This document shows positions 1 to 6,185 of a stretch of 7,866 bases of DNA, one piece after another; position 1 is the stretch's first letter; the number at the start of each line of letters is the position of its first letter. Source of the DNA: Anaerolineaceae bacterium (GTDB taxonomy: Bacteria; Chloroflexota; Anaerolineae; Anaerolineales; Anaerolineaceae); assembly GCA_011620445.1 (NCBI GenBank), contig WOZB01000235.1, positions 1 to 7,866 on the forward strand, read 5' to 3'. The notes below the pieces were generated by a model. That model searched no databases and was not told the origin of the DNA. It worked only from the letters and a program-made list of their open reading frames with translations. Both the position numbers and the translations under genes were made by a program.

Positions 1-2
1 TC

Positions 3-149
3 AACCGCGGCAACCAGTTGAACAACTACGGAAGCCAGCTGAACAAACGCGGCAAACAGGGAATCGGATGGACCGAAAAGGTATCGACAACCCAATTGGG
101 GGAAGGAAGTTGGGATGATGTTGAAATCGCGTTCACTGAAACCCTCTAA
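3..149 (+). CDS. C-terminal end of an unidentified protein (5' end outside the window)
   Basis: This is an open frame from the window edge to a TAA at 147-149, giving 48 residues. The peptide starts with a heptapeptide-like repeat (RGNQLNN, YGSQLNK, RGKQGIG) and ends with a compact, protein-like tail containing GIGWTEKV, STTQLGEGSW and DDVEIAFTETL. I chose this frame over the one ending at 118 because its composition looks like a folded C-terminus, whereas the other is rich in Q, R and P. The end overlaps the start of the next gene by 35 bases. I do not recognise the family. Upstream of the terminase genes phages often carry HNH nucleases, methyltransferases or transcription regulators, but nothing here identifies one. 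Confidence 0.5.
   Translation, partial: NRGNQLNNYGSQLNKRGKQGIGWTEKVSTTQLGEGSWDDVEIAFTETL
6..68 (+). repeat. Three degenerate 21-bp tandem units
   Basis: Units at 6-26, 27-47 and 48-68 encode RGNQLNN, YGSQLNK and RGKQGIG. The first two agree at about 15 of 21 bases by hand count; the third keeps mainly the first half. The array is cut by the window edge, so more copies may lie upstream. Confidence 0.5.
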
Positions 150-438
150 ATATCGCGCTGGTGAGTGGTCCAAGCGAAAAATGAAATGGACCAGAGCCGA
201 AGACTGGGCTGCCTGGGGAAAGGCCAAGGCAGAAGAAAAGCAGAGGTCCATTGACAATGCTCAAGAAGGGATAGAGAAGCGGAGATTTCTTTGCGACGAC
301 CGGGAAGGGATAGATAAGCAGGGATCTACTGACAATGATCTGGAACGGGCAGAACAGCAGGGATCTATTGACGGTAGCCGGGAGCGGACAGATAAGGGAT
401 CTGATTTCCAACAGGTGAGCGAAGATGCCAGCGCGTAA
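115..438 (+). CDS. Small charged protein with four 13-residue tandem repeats, function unknown
   Basis: A 107-residue protein. The ATG at 115 has a good ribosome binding site (AAGGA at 103-107, 7-base spacer), which supports this start over the ATG at 118. Residues 1-42 are basic and contain two W-rich pieces (GEWSKRKMKW and EDWAAWGKAK). Residues 43-94 are four imperfect 13-residue repeats with a rough consensus Q-G-S-I-D-N-x-x-E-G/R-I-E/D-K, followed by a short fifth start (GSD). There is no signal peptide, membrane segment or catalytic motif that I can see. It lies just before the small terminase and overlaps it by 14 bases, so it is probably co-translated with the packaging genes. It could be an accessory packaging or DNA-binding protein, but that is only position-based. 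I do not recognise the family. Confidence 0.6.
   Translation: MMLKSRSLKPSKYRAGEWSKRKMKWTRAEDWAAWGKAKAEEKQRSIDNAQEGIEKRRFLCDDREGIDKQGSTDNDLERAEQQGSIDGSRERTDKGSDFQQVSEDASA
241..396 (+). repeat. Four 39-bp tandem repeats inside a coding gene
   Basis: Units at 241-279, 280-318, 319-357 and 358-396 keep the reading frame and encode the 13-residue repeats of the small gene at 115-438. Units 3 and 4 agree at about 28 of 39 bases by hand count; unit 2 is the most divergent at its start (RRFLC in place of QGSID). Because 39 is a multiple of three, open frames persist on both strands through the array. Confidence 0.8.
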
Positions 439-1075
439 ACCAGCGGCTTTACAGAAGGGCCATGACACAAACGCTGAAAAAGATCTGCGCTTGAGCTCAG
501 AGGCTAAAGCTAGGACCAATCCAGTTTCGAAGTTCCCGCCCAGGGAATTCAAGGGTCGTGAGATTGCCAGGAAGACCTGGCGAAGCCTGGTTGGGGACTT
601 CCAGAAGACCGAAGGCATGGAACTGGATAAGCTTGATCGACATGTCCTCATTGACCTTTGCCTCTCCGAGGAGGAGCTCTCGGAACTTATGAAAATGCGG
701 ATGGTGGCTTTTACCCAGTGGGAAGCCAACACCGATGACATCAATAGTTCCAGGGCAACCGTGAATGCCCTGGTGAAACGCAAAGCCGATGAGGTTGAAC
801 TGACAGAAGCCAGGAGAGTTGCCCTGGGATATCTCAAGAAAAATCAGGAATTATACAGAACGATTTTAAGCCTGGATGCCAGGATCGACGCCAAGAAGAA
901 GCTGAAATTTACCTTCTATCAGTCCATGTACCTGACACCCAGAAGCCGAGCCGGGGTGAACCCAGCGGCCAAGGAAGATGAAGATAAACAGCCAATAGAT
1001 CCAATGGAAGAGCTGCTGAAATCACCGGTAGGCCAATTTGAAGCAATCATCAATACAAAGCGGAGAGCAGAATGA
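425..1075 (+). CDS. terS: Small terminase subunit, P27-like
   Basis: A 216-residue protein that should recognise phage DNA and hand it to the large terminase for packaging. The N-terminal 40 residues are basic and probably disordered. From about residue 48 comes a helical region (KTWRSLVGDF, then LDKLDRHVLIDLC) of the kind seen in P27-family small terminases. Near the C-terminus is YLTPRSRAGV (169-178), matching the family's characteristic L-T-P-x-S-R segment. The family call rests on this motif, the size, and the large terminase immediately downstream. The start ATG has AGGTGA six bases upstream and overlaps the previous gene. The stop TGA (1073-1075) overlaps an ATG at 1072. An insertion of helical sequence at about 100-150 makes it a little longer than many P27 proteins. 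Confidence 0.8.
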   Translation: MPARKPAALQKGHDTNAEKDLRLSSEAKARTNPVSKFPPREFKGREIARKTWRSLVGDFQKTEGMELDKLDRHVLIDLCLSEEELSELMKMRMVAFTQWEANTDDINSSRATVNALVKRKADEVELTEARRVALGYLKKNQELYRTILSLDARIDAKKKLKFTFYQSMYLTPRSRAGVNPAAKEDEDKQPIDPMEELLKSPVGQFEAIINTKRRAE

Positions 1076-1167
1076 AAATAGCTCTCGGATCGCATTTCTA
1101 CCAGGCAAAAACTGACCGATCAGGGATTTCAGGAGAACAATTGTGCCAGATCGATGGAGCAGAATGA
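1072..1167 (+). CDS. 31-codon mini-ORF: diverged, truncated copy of the large-terminase N-terminus
   Basis: An open frame of 31 codons that begins MKIALGSHFYQAK and ends GAE followed by TGA. Its ATG overlaps the small terminase stop as ATGA (1072-1075), and its own TGA overlaps the preferred large terminase ATG as ATGA (1164-1167). It therefore bridges the two terminase genes by two perfect stop/start overlaps, the spacing style used elsewhere in this cluster. The peptide aligns without gaps to the first 31 residues of the large terminase, 16 identical. It has lost everything beyond that, so it cannot be a terminase. It is either a broken remnant of a former terL start or a translated coupling leader. 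Whether it makes a stable peptide cannot be told. Confidence 0.5.
   Translation: MKIALGSHFYQAKTDRSGISGEQLCQIDGAE
1131..1145 (+). promoter_or_regulatory. Strong Shine-Dalgarno with an alternative GTG start for the large terminase
   Basis: AGGAG at 1131-1135 sits 7 bases before GTG at 1143, in frame with the large terminase, and would add seven residues (MPDRWSR) before the ATG at 1164. I prefer 1164 because it forms an ATGA overlap and because the duplicate copy at 1072 begins at the equivalent Met. The GTG falls inside duplicated sequence, where the same bases encode another frame. Use of this site in vivo remains possible. Confidence 0.4.
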
Positions 1168-3740
1168 ACATCGCTTCCGGATCTCACTTTGAAGAGGCAA
1201 AAGCCAATCGAGCAGTGGCCTTCTTTGAACAATTGCGGCACATCGATGGCCAATTCTACAATAAGCCATTTAAGCTTCTGCCCTGGCAGGAGAAGATCAT
1301 CCGAGAAGTCTATGGAATTGTCAAAGAGGATGGGACCAGGCAGACTAAAGTTGTTTGGCTGGAGATTCCTAAAAAAAATGGAAAAGCACTGGCGATCGAC
1401 ACCCTCATTCCAACTCCGGAAGGATGGCGAAAACTTGACGATCTGCGGGTTGGCGACCAGGTATTTGATGAGCTCGGGCAGCCCTGCAATGTTGTTGCGA
1501 CAACCAGCGTCATGACTGGAAGACCATGCTATCGGATGCGATTTGCAAATAGTCAGACAATTATTGCTGACGCGGATCACCAGTGGCTGACAACAACTCG
1601 CAGACCAGAGGCAAAGACTGCGATTCGTACGACCAGCCAAATCGCTGCATCTATTGACAGCTCTAATGGACTAAACCATCGTATTGAACTTGCCAGAGCA
1701 GTTTCTATTCCTGAACGGAGTTTGCCACTTGATCCATATTTGTTGGGTTTGTGGCTTGGTGATGGTAACACACGCGATGCGCGAATTACGATCGCCGATT
1801 CTGAGCCGCTCGACCACCTGAGAGGAAAGGGCTATAAAATTGAGCACCGCGAAAGTTTTGGATCATATGGCTATTGGGTAAAAGGTATTAATCCAATCTT
1901 GCGGAAGCTGGATCTGTTCAAAAACAATCATATCCCTGAGATGTACCTCTTTTCTTCCATCGAGCAGCGGCTAGAGCTTCTGCGAGGGCTGATGGATAGT
2001 GACGGCTATTGCTCGAAAAAAGGCCAGTGTGAATTTTCTAACAGCAAAAAACTGCTGGCAGATGGCGTCGTGATGTTGGCACGTTCACTGGGATTCAAGG
2101 CTACGATCATAATGGCAAGGGCAACATTGTATGGCATGGATTGTGGTGAAAAATACCGAGTGCTTTTTCATCCGTATTCCGATGTTTTCGTTTTTCGCAT
2201 TCAGAGAAAACAAGAGCGTCAGAGAGACCGCTGCAAAAAAACCAGGAACTGTCGCATTTATATTGAGTCGTGTGAACCAATTGAGTCTGTTCCGGTAAAG
2301 TGCATCCAGGTTGATTCCCCGTCGAGATTATATCTGGCCAGTGAATCATATATTCCGACCCATAACAGTGAGCTTGCAGCGGGGGCAGCGCTATTCGGCA
2401 CCTTTGCAGATGGAGAGATGAACGGTGAGGTCTATGGGTGTGCTGCTGACCGAGGCCAAGCTTCCATCATTTACAAAGTCGCCACCAAAATGATTGACCT
2501 GGTGCCAGCCCTGGGAAAGCGGGCACGGAAGCGGGACTCAATAAAAATGCTTGGAGACCGTGGGACTGGCAGCTTCTATGAGGTACTCTCAGCAGAGTCT
2601 TATTCGAAACACGGCTTCAAACCAAGCACGATTGTTTTTGACGAGATCCACGCTCAGCCTAACCGAGATCTGTGGGACGTAATGACCTTTGGCACAGGGG
2701 CCACCCGGGAGCAACAACTTATCTGGGTGCTGACTACTGCTGGTGATGACCCAGACAGGGTCAGCATCGGGTGGGAATTGCATGACTACGCCTTGCGCGT
2801 GCTAAATGGCGAAATTATTGACCCTACCTGGTATGTGGTGATCTATGCCTATGATGGCGAAAAGATCTGGGATGAGGCCAACTGGGCAGAGGCAAACCCA
2901 TCCCTGTGGGATGTGAAATCGATTGAGAGCATGCGTACAGAAGCCACGAAGGCGAAGAATGACCCTGCCCAGGAAAAACTTTTCAGGCAGTATCACTTGA
3001 ACCAGTGGATTACTACCAAGCTAACCAGTTGGCTGCCGATGGCGCTTTGGGATGAAACCGAGGAAGAGATACCTGAGGAGAAGCTACAGGGGCTCAAGTT
3101 CTACATCGGACAGGATGCTTCCACCACGACTGACCTCTCTGCCTTATGCAGGATCTATCCACCGCAAAAATGGCTGAATTTCTATTATCTAAAATGGGAT
3201 GGTTTCCTTCCAGCAGACACGCTGCTTGATCGTGTTCGGCTGGACCATGTGCCTTATGATGTTTGGCAGAAACAGGGCTGGCTGACTGCAACTGAAGGAA
3301 ATACGATTGACCATTGGGCCATCCTGGACAAGGTTACCAGTTGGCAAAAAACAGGGACGATCGTGGAGTTGGTTTCAGACCCGGCCTTTGCAGTGATGCT
3401 AATGCAAGCTGAAATCAAAGCCGGGATTAATGTGGTGACCATCCAGGGCACCTTTGCCAATCTGACTGACCCGATGAACAACATCGAAATGCTGCTTAAA
3501 TCCGGAAAAATGAAGCATGAGCGGAATGAACTGGCCAGATGGTGTTTCGGGAACACCTCAATTGCCATGAACGGATCCGGCCTGAAAAAGTTTGTGAAAG
3601 AGACCAAAGGCAAGACTGTGATCAGGACCAAACGCATTGACCTTATGGCGGCTTTGATCATGGGCATGTGCCGGGTTCCATACGAGATAAAGACTGATAA
3701 CTTCGAGGAACTAATCCTCTCGGAAGGATGGGGCATGTGA
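1164..3740 (+). CDS. terL: Large terminase (packaging ATPase/nuclease), interrupted by an intein
   Basis: An 858-residue precursor from ATG 1164. Removal of the 327-residue intein would leave about 531 residues, normal for an HK97/P27-type large terminase. The protein pumps DNA into the procapsid with its ATPase domain and cuts the concatemer with an RNase H-like nuclease domain. The N-terminal part has the adenine-side segment FKLLPWQEKIIREVYG. Walker A is IPKKNGK joined after splicing to SELAAG. Walker B is TIVFDEIH (D493, E494), and the coupling motif is LTTAG (523-527). The nuclease half shows IGQDASTTTD (D651, D657), TEGNTID (D716), D739 in VSDPA, and RIDLMAA (D826). The start is ATG 1164, preceded by GGAG with a short 4-base gap; GTG 1143 is the alternative. 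The ATPase active site is split by the intein, so the precursor should be inactive for packaging until spliced. Confidence 0.93.
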   Translation: MNIASGSHFEEAKANRAVAFFEQLRHIDGQFYNKPFKLLPWQEKIIREVYGIVKEDGTRQTKVVWLEIPKKNGKALAIDTLIPTPEGWRKLDDLRVGDQVFDELGQPCNVVATTSVMTGRPCYRMRFANSQTIIADADHQWLTTTRRPEAKTAIRTTSQIAASIDSSNGLNHRIELARAVSIPERSLPLDPYLLGLWLGDGNTRDARITIADSEPLDHLRGKGYKIEHRESFGSYGYWVKGINPILRKLDLFKNNHIPEMYLFSSIEQRLELLRGLMDSDGYCSKKGQCEFSNSKKLLADGVVMLARSLGFKATIIMARATLYGMDCGEKYRVLFHPYSDVFVFRIQRKQERQRDRCKKTRNCRIYIESCEPIESVPVKCIQVDSPSRLYLASESYIPTHNSELAAGAALFGTFADGEMNGEVYGCAADRGQASIIYKVATKMIDLVPALGKRARKRDSIKMLGDRGTGSFYEVLSAESYSKHGFKPSTIVFDEIHAQPNRDLWDVMTFGTGATREQQLIWVLTTAGDDPDRVSIGWELHDYALRVLNGEIIDPTWYVVIYAYDGEKIWDEANWAEANPSLWDVKSIESMRTEATKAKNDPAQEKLFRQYHLNQWITTKLTSWLPMALWDETEEEIPEEKLQGLKFYIGQDASTTTDLSALCRIYPPQKWLNFYYLKWDGFLPADTLLDRVRLDHVPYDVWQKQGWLTATEGNTIDHWAILDKVTSWQKTGTIVELVSDPAFAVMLMQAEIKAGINVVTIQGTFANLTDPMNNIEMLLKSGKMKHERNELARWCFGNTSIAMNGSGLKKFVKETKGKTVIRTKRIDLMAALIMGMCRVPYEIKTDNFEELILSEGWGM
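1386..2366 (+). mobile_element. Class 3-type intein with LAGLIDADG homing endonuclease, inserted in terL Walker A
   Basis: This is 327 residues in frame between NGK and SELAAG of the terminase P-loop. Intein numbering from A1: block A is 1-14 (ALAIDT, then TPEGW) followed by DLRVGDQVFD. Block B is 60-69 with D-A-D-H-Q-W (H65, W67). Block F has VKCIQVD with C306, and block G is YIPTHN with T325, H326 and N327; the +1 residue is Ser. Residue 1 is Ala, so the standard class 1 N-terminal nucleophile is absent, while W67, C306 and T325 form the Trp-Cys-Thr set known for class 3 inteins. In those, the internal Cys starts splicing and forms the branch. Between the splicing blocks are two LAGLIDADG motifs, LLGLWLGDG (119-127, D126) and LRGLMDSDG (199-207, D206), with NNHIPEMYL between them as block D. 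Both catalytic Asp are kept, so the nuclease looks intact. Confidence 0.92.
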
Positions 3741-4951
3741 AGAAAGAAGTGATTAACAACGCCGTGATGACCCCAATCCCCAAGGAGATGCAACCTGGAG
3801 ACAGCAGTTTTCTCCTTTACTGGCCTCCAATGGCAACGATTGGAACCGTTACGGTTGAAACAGCAAAGAAACTTTCAACCGTCTACCGCTGCATGAACAT
3901 TTTGAGCGATGATATTGCCGCTTTGCCATTCCAGCAGTTTGAAAAGCTGGAAAGAGGGTCCAGACGGGTCAGGCCCGATGGAGACAGCCGAAATGTGGCT
4001 TATCTGATCGAAATTGAACCCAACAGATGGCAGACGCCATTTGTATTCAAAAAACGGCTAATTTTGGACATGCTCAGCATGGGAAATGCTTATATTTGGC
4101 GGCCGGTTAGCGCTTACCCAGAGTTGTACCAACTGGAGGCAGGCAAAGTGCGACCTGTATTTGACAAATGGGGCAACCGCTATTTCCAGGTGTTGTTTGA
4201 CAATGGAGAGGTTAGAGATATTCCGGATCCGGAAATACTGCATCTGATGATCAATCCGGACAAAAAAGGGATTTATGGCCGATCAGTATTGGGATATGCC
4301 CAAGATACGATCAACCGCCAAATCGGAGCCAACAATTCAAGAAACACACTTACGGGTAATGGTTTACTGCCCACCGCCATTTTAAAGGTGAATGGCCAAA
4401 TAGGTGAAGAAGCCAGGCAAAAGGTCAAGGAAAGTTATCTGAAATCCGCTGCAGATGGCGTGATGGTGCAGGACAATGCCATTGTTGACTTCAAGCAGGT
4501 CACCATGAATGCAACCGATGTGCAGTTCCTGGAGAGCATCCAAGCGACGGAAACCGAAATAGCTAATTTCTTCGGGCTGCCACAGTACAAGCTCAACCTG
4601 GGAAAGCAATCGTACCAATCGAACGAACAGCAGCAGTTAGATTACCTGGGCACCACCCTGAACCCCTACCTGATTCAATTTGAACAGGGGGCCAGGCTTA
4701 AATGGTTGGCAACTGAGGAGCAGGATGCCGGATTCTTCCGCTTTGAGCGCAAGGCTTTAATGCAGCTGGACACCAAAACGCAAGCGGACTTTCTGCATAC
4801 ACAGATTTTAGATGGCATTTACTCGCCAAATGAAGCCCGGGCAATCAATGACCTGGAACCTTACCAGGGCGGAGACCAACATTACTTCCCTGGAAACATG
4901 GCAGTGATCACCGAAAAAGGGCTAACCATGCCCGGCAAGGAGACAGCATGA
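3728..4951 (+). CDS. Portal protein, HK97 family
   Basis: A protein of up to 407 residues, close to the roughly 420 of HK97 portal. It should form the dodecameric ring at one capsid vertex through which DNA enters, and it docks the terminase. Family features are the N-terminal segment VTVETAKKLSTVYRCMNILSD and AALPF (about 41-68), the core helix LILDMLSMGNAYIW (111-124), then DPEILHL, the GIYGRSVLGYA segment, and ETEIANFFGLPQYKLN. The ATG at 3728 overlaps the terL end by 13 bases and has no well-spaced ribosome site. The in-frame GTG at 3737 forms a GTGA overlap with the terL stop and has GGAAGG nine bases upstream, so the real protein may be 404 residues. The stop overlaps the protease ATG as ATGA. 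Confidence 0.9.
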   Translation: MGHVKKEVINNAVMTPIPKEMQPGDSSFLLYWPPMATIGTVTVETAKKLSTVYRCMNILSDDIAALPFQQFEKLERGSRRVRPDGDSRNVAYLIEIEPNRWQTPFVFKKRLILDMLSMGNAYIWRPVSAYPELYQLEAGKVRPVFDKWGNRYFQVLFDNGEVRDIPDPEILHLMINPDKKGIYGRSVLGYAQDTINRQIGANNSRNTLTGNGLLPTAILKVNGQIGEEARQKVKESYLKSAADGVMVQDNAIVDFKQVTMNATDVQFLESIQATETEIANFFGLPQYKLNLGKQSYQSNEQQQLDYLGTTLNPYLIQFEQGARLKWLATEEQDAGFFRFERKALMQLDTKTQADFLHTQILDGIYSPNEARAINDLEPYQGGDQHYFPGNMAVITEKGLTMPGKETA

Positions 4952-5817
4952 AATTATTCAAAGAGGCAGAAAAAGAAAGTTCCTCTGACCGCAGGCAAAC
5001 CCTGGCATTTGATGCCGCCGATAGCGGCGAGGTGGAGATCTACTGCTATGGCGACATCGTGGACAGTTATTGGTTTTATGACCCAACCCATCCGCCTCTT
5101 GGGTATGTAACCCAGGATGCAGTCAAAGAAGCATTGGACCAGGCGGCTGGAAAACCGATTTTATTAAGGATTCATTCATCGGGTGGGGACATGATGACAG
5201 CCAGCACAATCCGGTCGATGCTGATGTCTTATCCGGGAAAGGTGACCTGTCAAATAGACGGGTTGTGCGCAAGCGCAGCAACCTACATAGCCACCGCAGG
5301 GTCAAAGGTTCAAATGCAGGATTCCGCCTTTTTCATGATCCACGACCCCTGGACGATCACGATTGGGAATGTGGAAGATCACCGGGTGACGATTAGCATG
5401 CTCAAGGAGCTGAAAAAAGGAATTGTGGAAGCATACATGGCAAAGAGCACGCTTGAGCAGACTCAGATTGAAAAGCTGATGGCAGATGAAACCTGGATGA
5501 GTGCACAGACTGCGCTTGAATCTGGGTTTGTAGATGAGATCATCAGTAAGCCGGCAACAGCAAGAGCAGCAGTGATGGCAAAGGATTCCCTGCCAGTGAT
5601 GAACAATGTTTTGAAAAGGTATAAAGAAGTACCACAAGCTGTTCGAGAAATGCTGCAAAACGGATTGGATGTTACGGAGGAGCCGGCAACCAGCGTGCCG
5701 GAAAACGCCACCGATACAGAGCCCAACCAGGGCAATATGGAACGCGAGAGAGCCGTCCAGGCACTGCGCGAAAAAATCATAACTCTCAAGAAGCAAGAAG
5801 AAGGAGAAAGTAGATGA
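4948..5817 (+). CDS. ClpP-like prohead maturation protease (family S14)
   Basis: A 289-residue serine protease that would process head proteins during procapsid maturation. The ClpP fold is clear: the oxyanion segment RIHSSGGD (74-81), the nucleophile in DGLCASAATYIAT (S109), the catalytic His in MIHDPW (H132) and a likely Asp in MADETWMS (D180). The sequence then runs into SGFVDEII, the usual end of the fold. Residues 201-289 are an extra tail: an Ala-rich linker, a VLKRYKEVPQAVREML helix, an acidic P/T-rich stretch, and a charged helix at the very end. The start has AAGGAG five bases upstream and overlaps the portal stop as ATGA. The gene lies between portal and capsid, the usual position. 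The tail could be a self-cleaved or scaffold-like part; this is inference. Confidence 0.9.
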   Translation: MKLFKEAEKESSSDRRQTLAFDAADSGEVEIYCYGDIVDSYWFYDPTHPPLGYVTQDAVKEALDQAAGKPILLRIHSSGGDMMTASTIRSMLMSYPGKVTCQIDGLCASAATYIATAGSKVQMQDSAFFMIHDPWTITIGNVEDHRVTISMLKELKKGIVEAYMAKSTLEQTQIEKLMADETWMSAQTALESGFVDEIISKPATARAAVMAKDSLPVMNNVLKRYKEVPQAVREMLQNGLDVTEEPATSVPENATDTEPNQGNMERERAVQALREKIITLKKQEEGESR

Positions 5818-6182
5818 CCACATTCAAGAGTGCGTATGACCTGGCGCAAAAACGCGTGCAGGCCGTGAATGAAAAGGCTCAGGAGATTGAAACCCTCCTG
5901 GGCGGCACCGAGGAAGACGTCAATGCTGCTCTGGCTCTTGAGCCCGCGCTGGACGAGGCTCAAGCCGAAGCACAAAAGGCGATCGACCTGTACAACAAGT
6001 TGACCAAGGCGGGAGATCTCGCTGAAAGCACGGCCAGTTTGTTTGTACCTATTTCAGAAGCGGCAGCAGAAAGTGTAGCTGCCAAAAACACGATGACCCG
6101 CGAAGAATTCGACGGGATGAGTATCAGTGAGCGAGCCAAGTTCATGTCGAACGGCGGTAAGGTCACCGAGGAGAAGGAGTAA
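5814..6182 (+). CDS. Small helical acidic protein, candidate scaffold
   Basis: A 122-residue protein, mostly predicted helix, with heptad-like alternation of hydrophobic and charged residues at 1-60 (for example VNEKAQEIETLL and LDEAQAEAQKAI). It ends with MTREEFDGMSISERAKFMSNGGKVT, a pattern (R-x-x-F-D, then F, then GGKVT) that I associate with short proteins next to capsid genes. No enzymatic motif is visible. It begins by an ATGA overlap with the protease stop and ends three bases before the capsid gene. Protease-to-capsid position, size and helical make-up fit a free-standing scaffold, the role played in HK97 by the capsid's own N-terminal delta domain. No homology proof is available here, so an unknown function is equally safe. 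Confidence 0.75.
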   Translation: MTTFKSAYDLAQKRVQAVNEKAQEIETLLGGTEEDVNAALALEPALDEAQAEAQKAIDLYNKLTKAGDLAESTASLFVPISEAAAESVAAKNTMTREEFDGMSISERAKFMSNGGKVTEEKE

Positions 6183-6185
6183 AAA

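Larger units (their letters stand above)
1065..1248 (+). repeat. Diverged 92-bp tandem duplication across the terS stop / terL start
   Basis: Copy 1 is 1065-1156 and copy 2 is 1157-1248, head to tail with no gap. Both begin GAGCAGAATGA and both contain GAACAATTG and ATCGATGG near the end. By hand count about 65 of 92 bases match with no indels. Translated from their ATGs (1072 and 1164), the two copies match at 16 of 31 residues (for example xIAxGSHF, then EQLxxIDG). Several differences are synonymous, such as TCG/TCT, CAT/CAC and TTC/TTT for Ser-His-Phe. Confidence 0.8.

Noticed and set aside
2..118. Frame to TGA 116-118, giving an ATGA overlap with the gene at 115
   Set aside because: The overlap is attractive, but the peptide is Q/R/P-rich without protein-like character. 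The frame ending at 149 gives a more convincing C-terminus.
241..396. CRISPR-like array
   Set aside because: The units are contiguous with no unique spacers, diverged, and in frame inside a gene. It is a coding tandem repeat.
133..837. 234-codon open frame on the minus strand
   Set aside because: It lies antisense to the repeat gene and terS. The 39-bp repeat keeps all frames open, which explains its length. The peptide is low-complexity (S, L, F, P) and crosses two well-supported genes.
1371..1378. Run of eight A just before the intein as a slippage (frameshift) site
   Set aside because: The terminase frame continues correctly through it (Pro-Lys-Lys-Asn), and either shifted frame gives no sensible product. 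No need for recoding is seen.
1386..2366. Group I intron or IS insertion rather than an intein
   Set aside because: The frame is open throughout and carries intein splicing blocks at both ends. There are no terminal inverted repeats, target duplication or transposase motifs.
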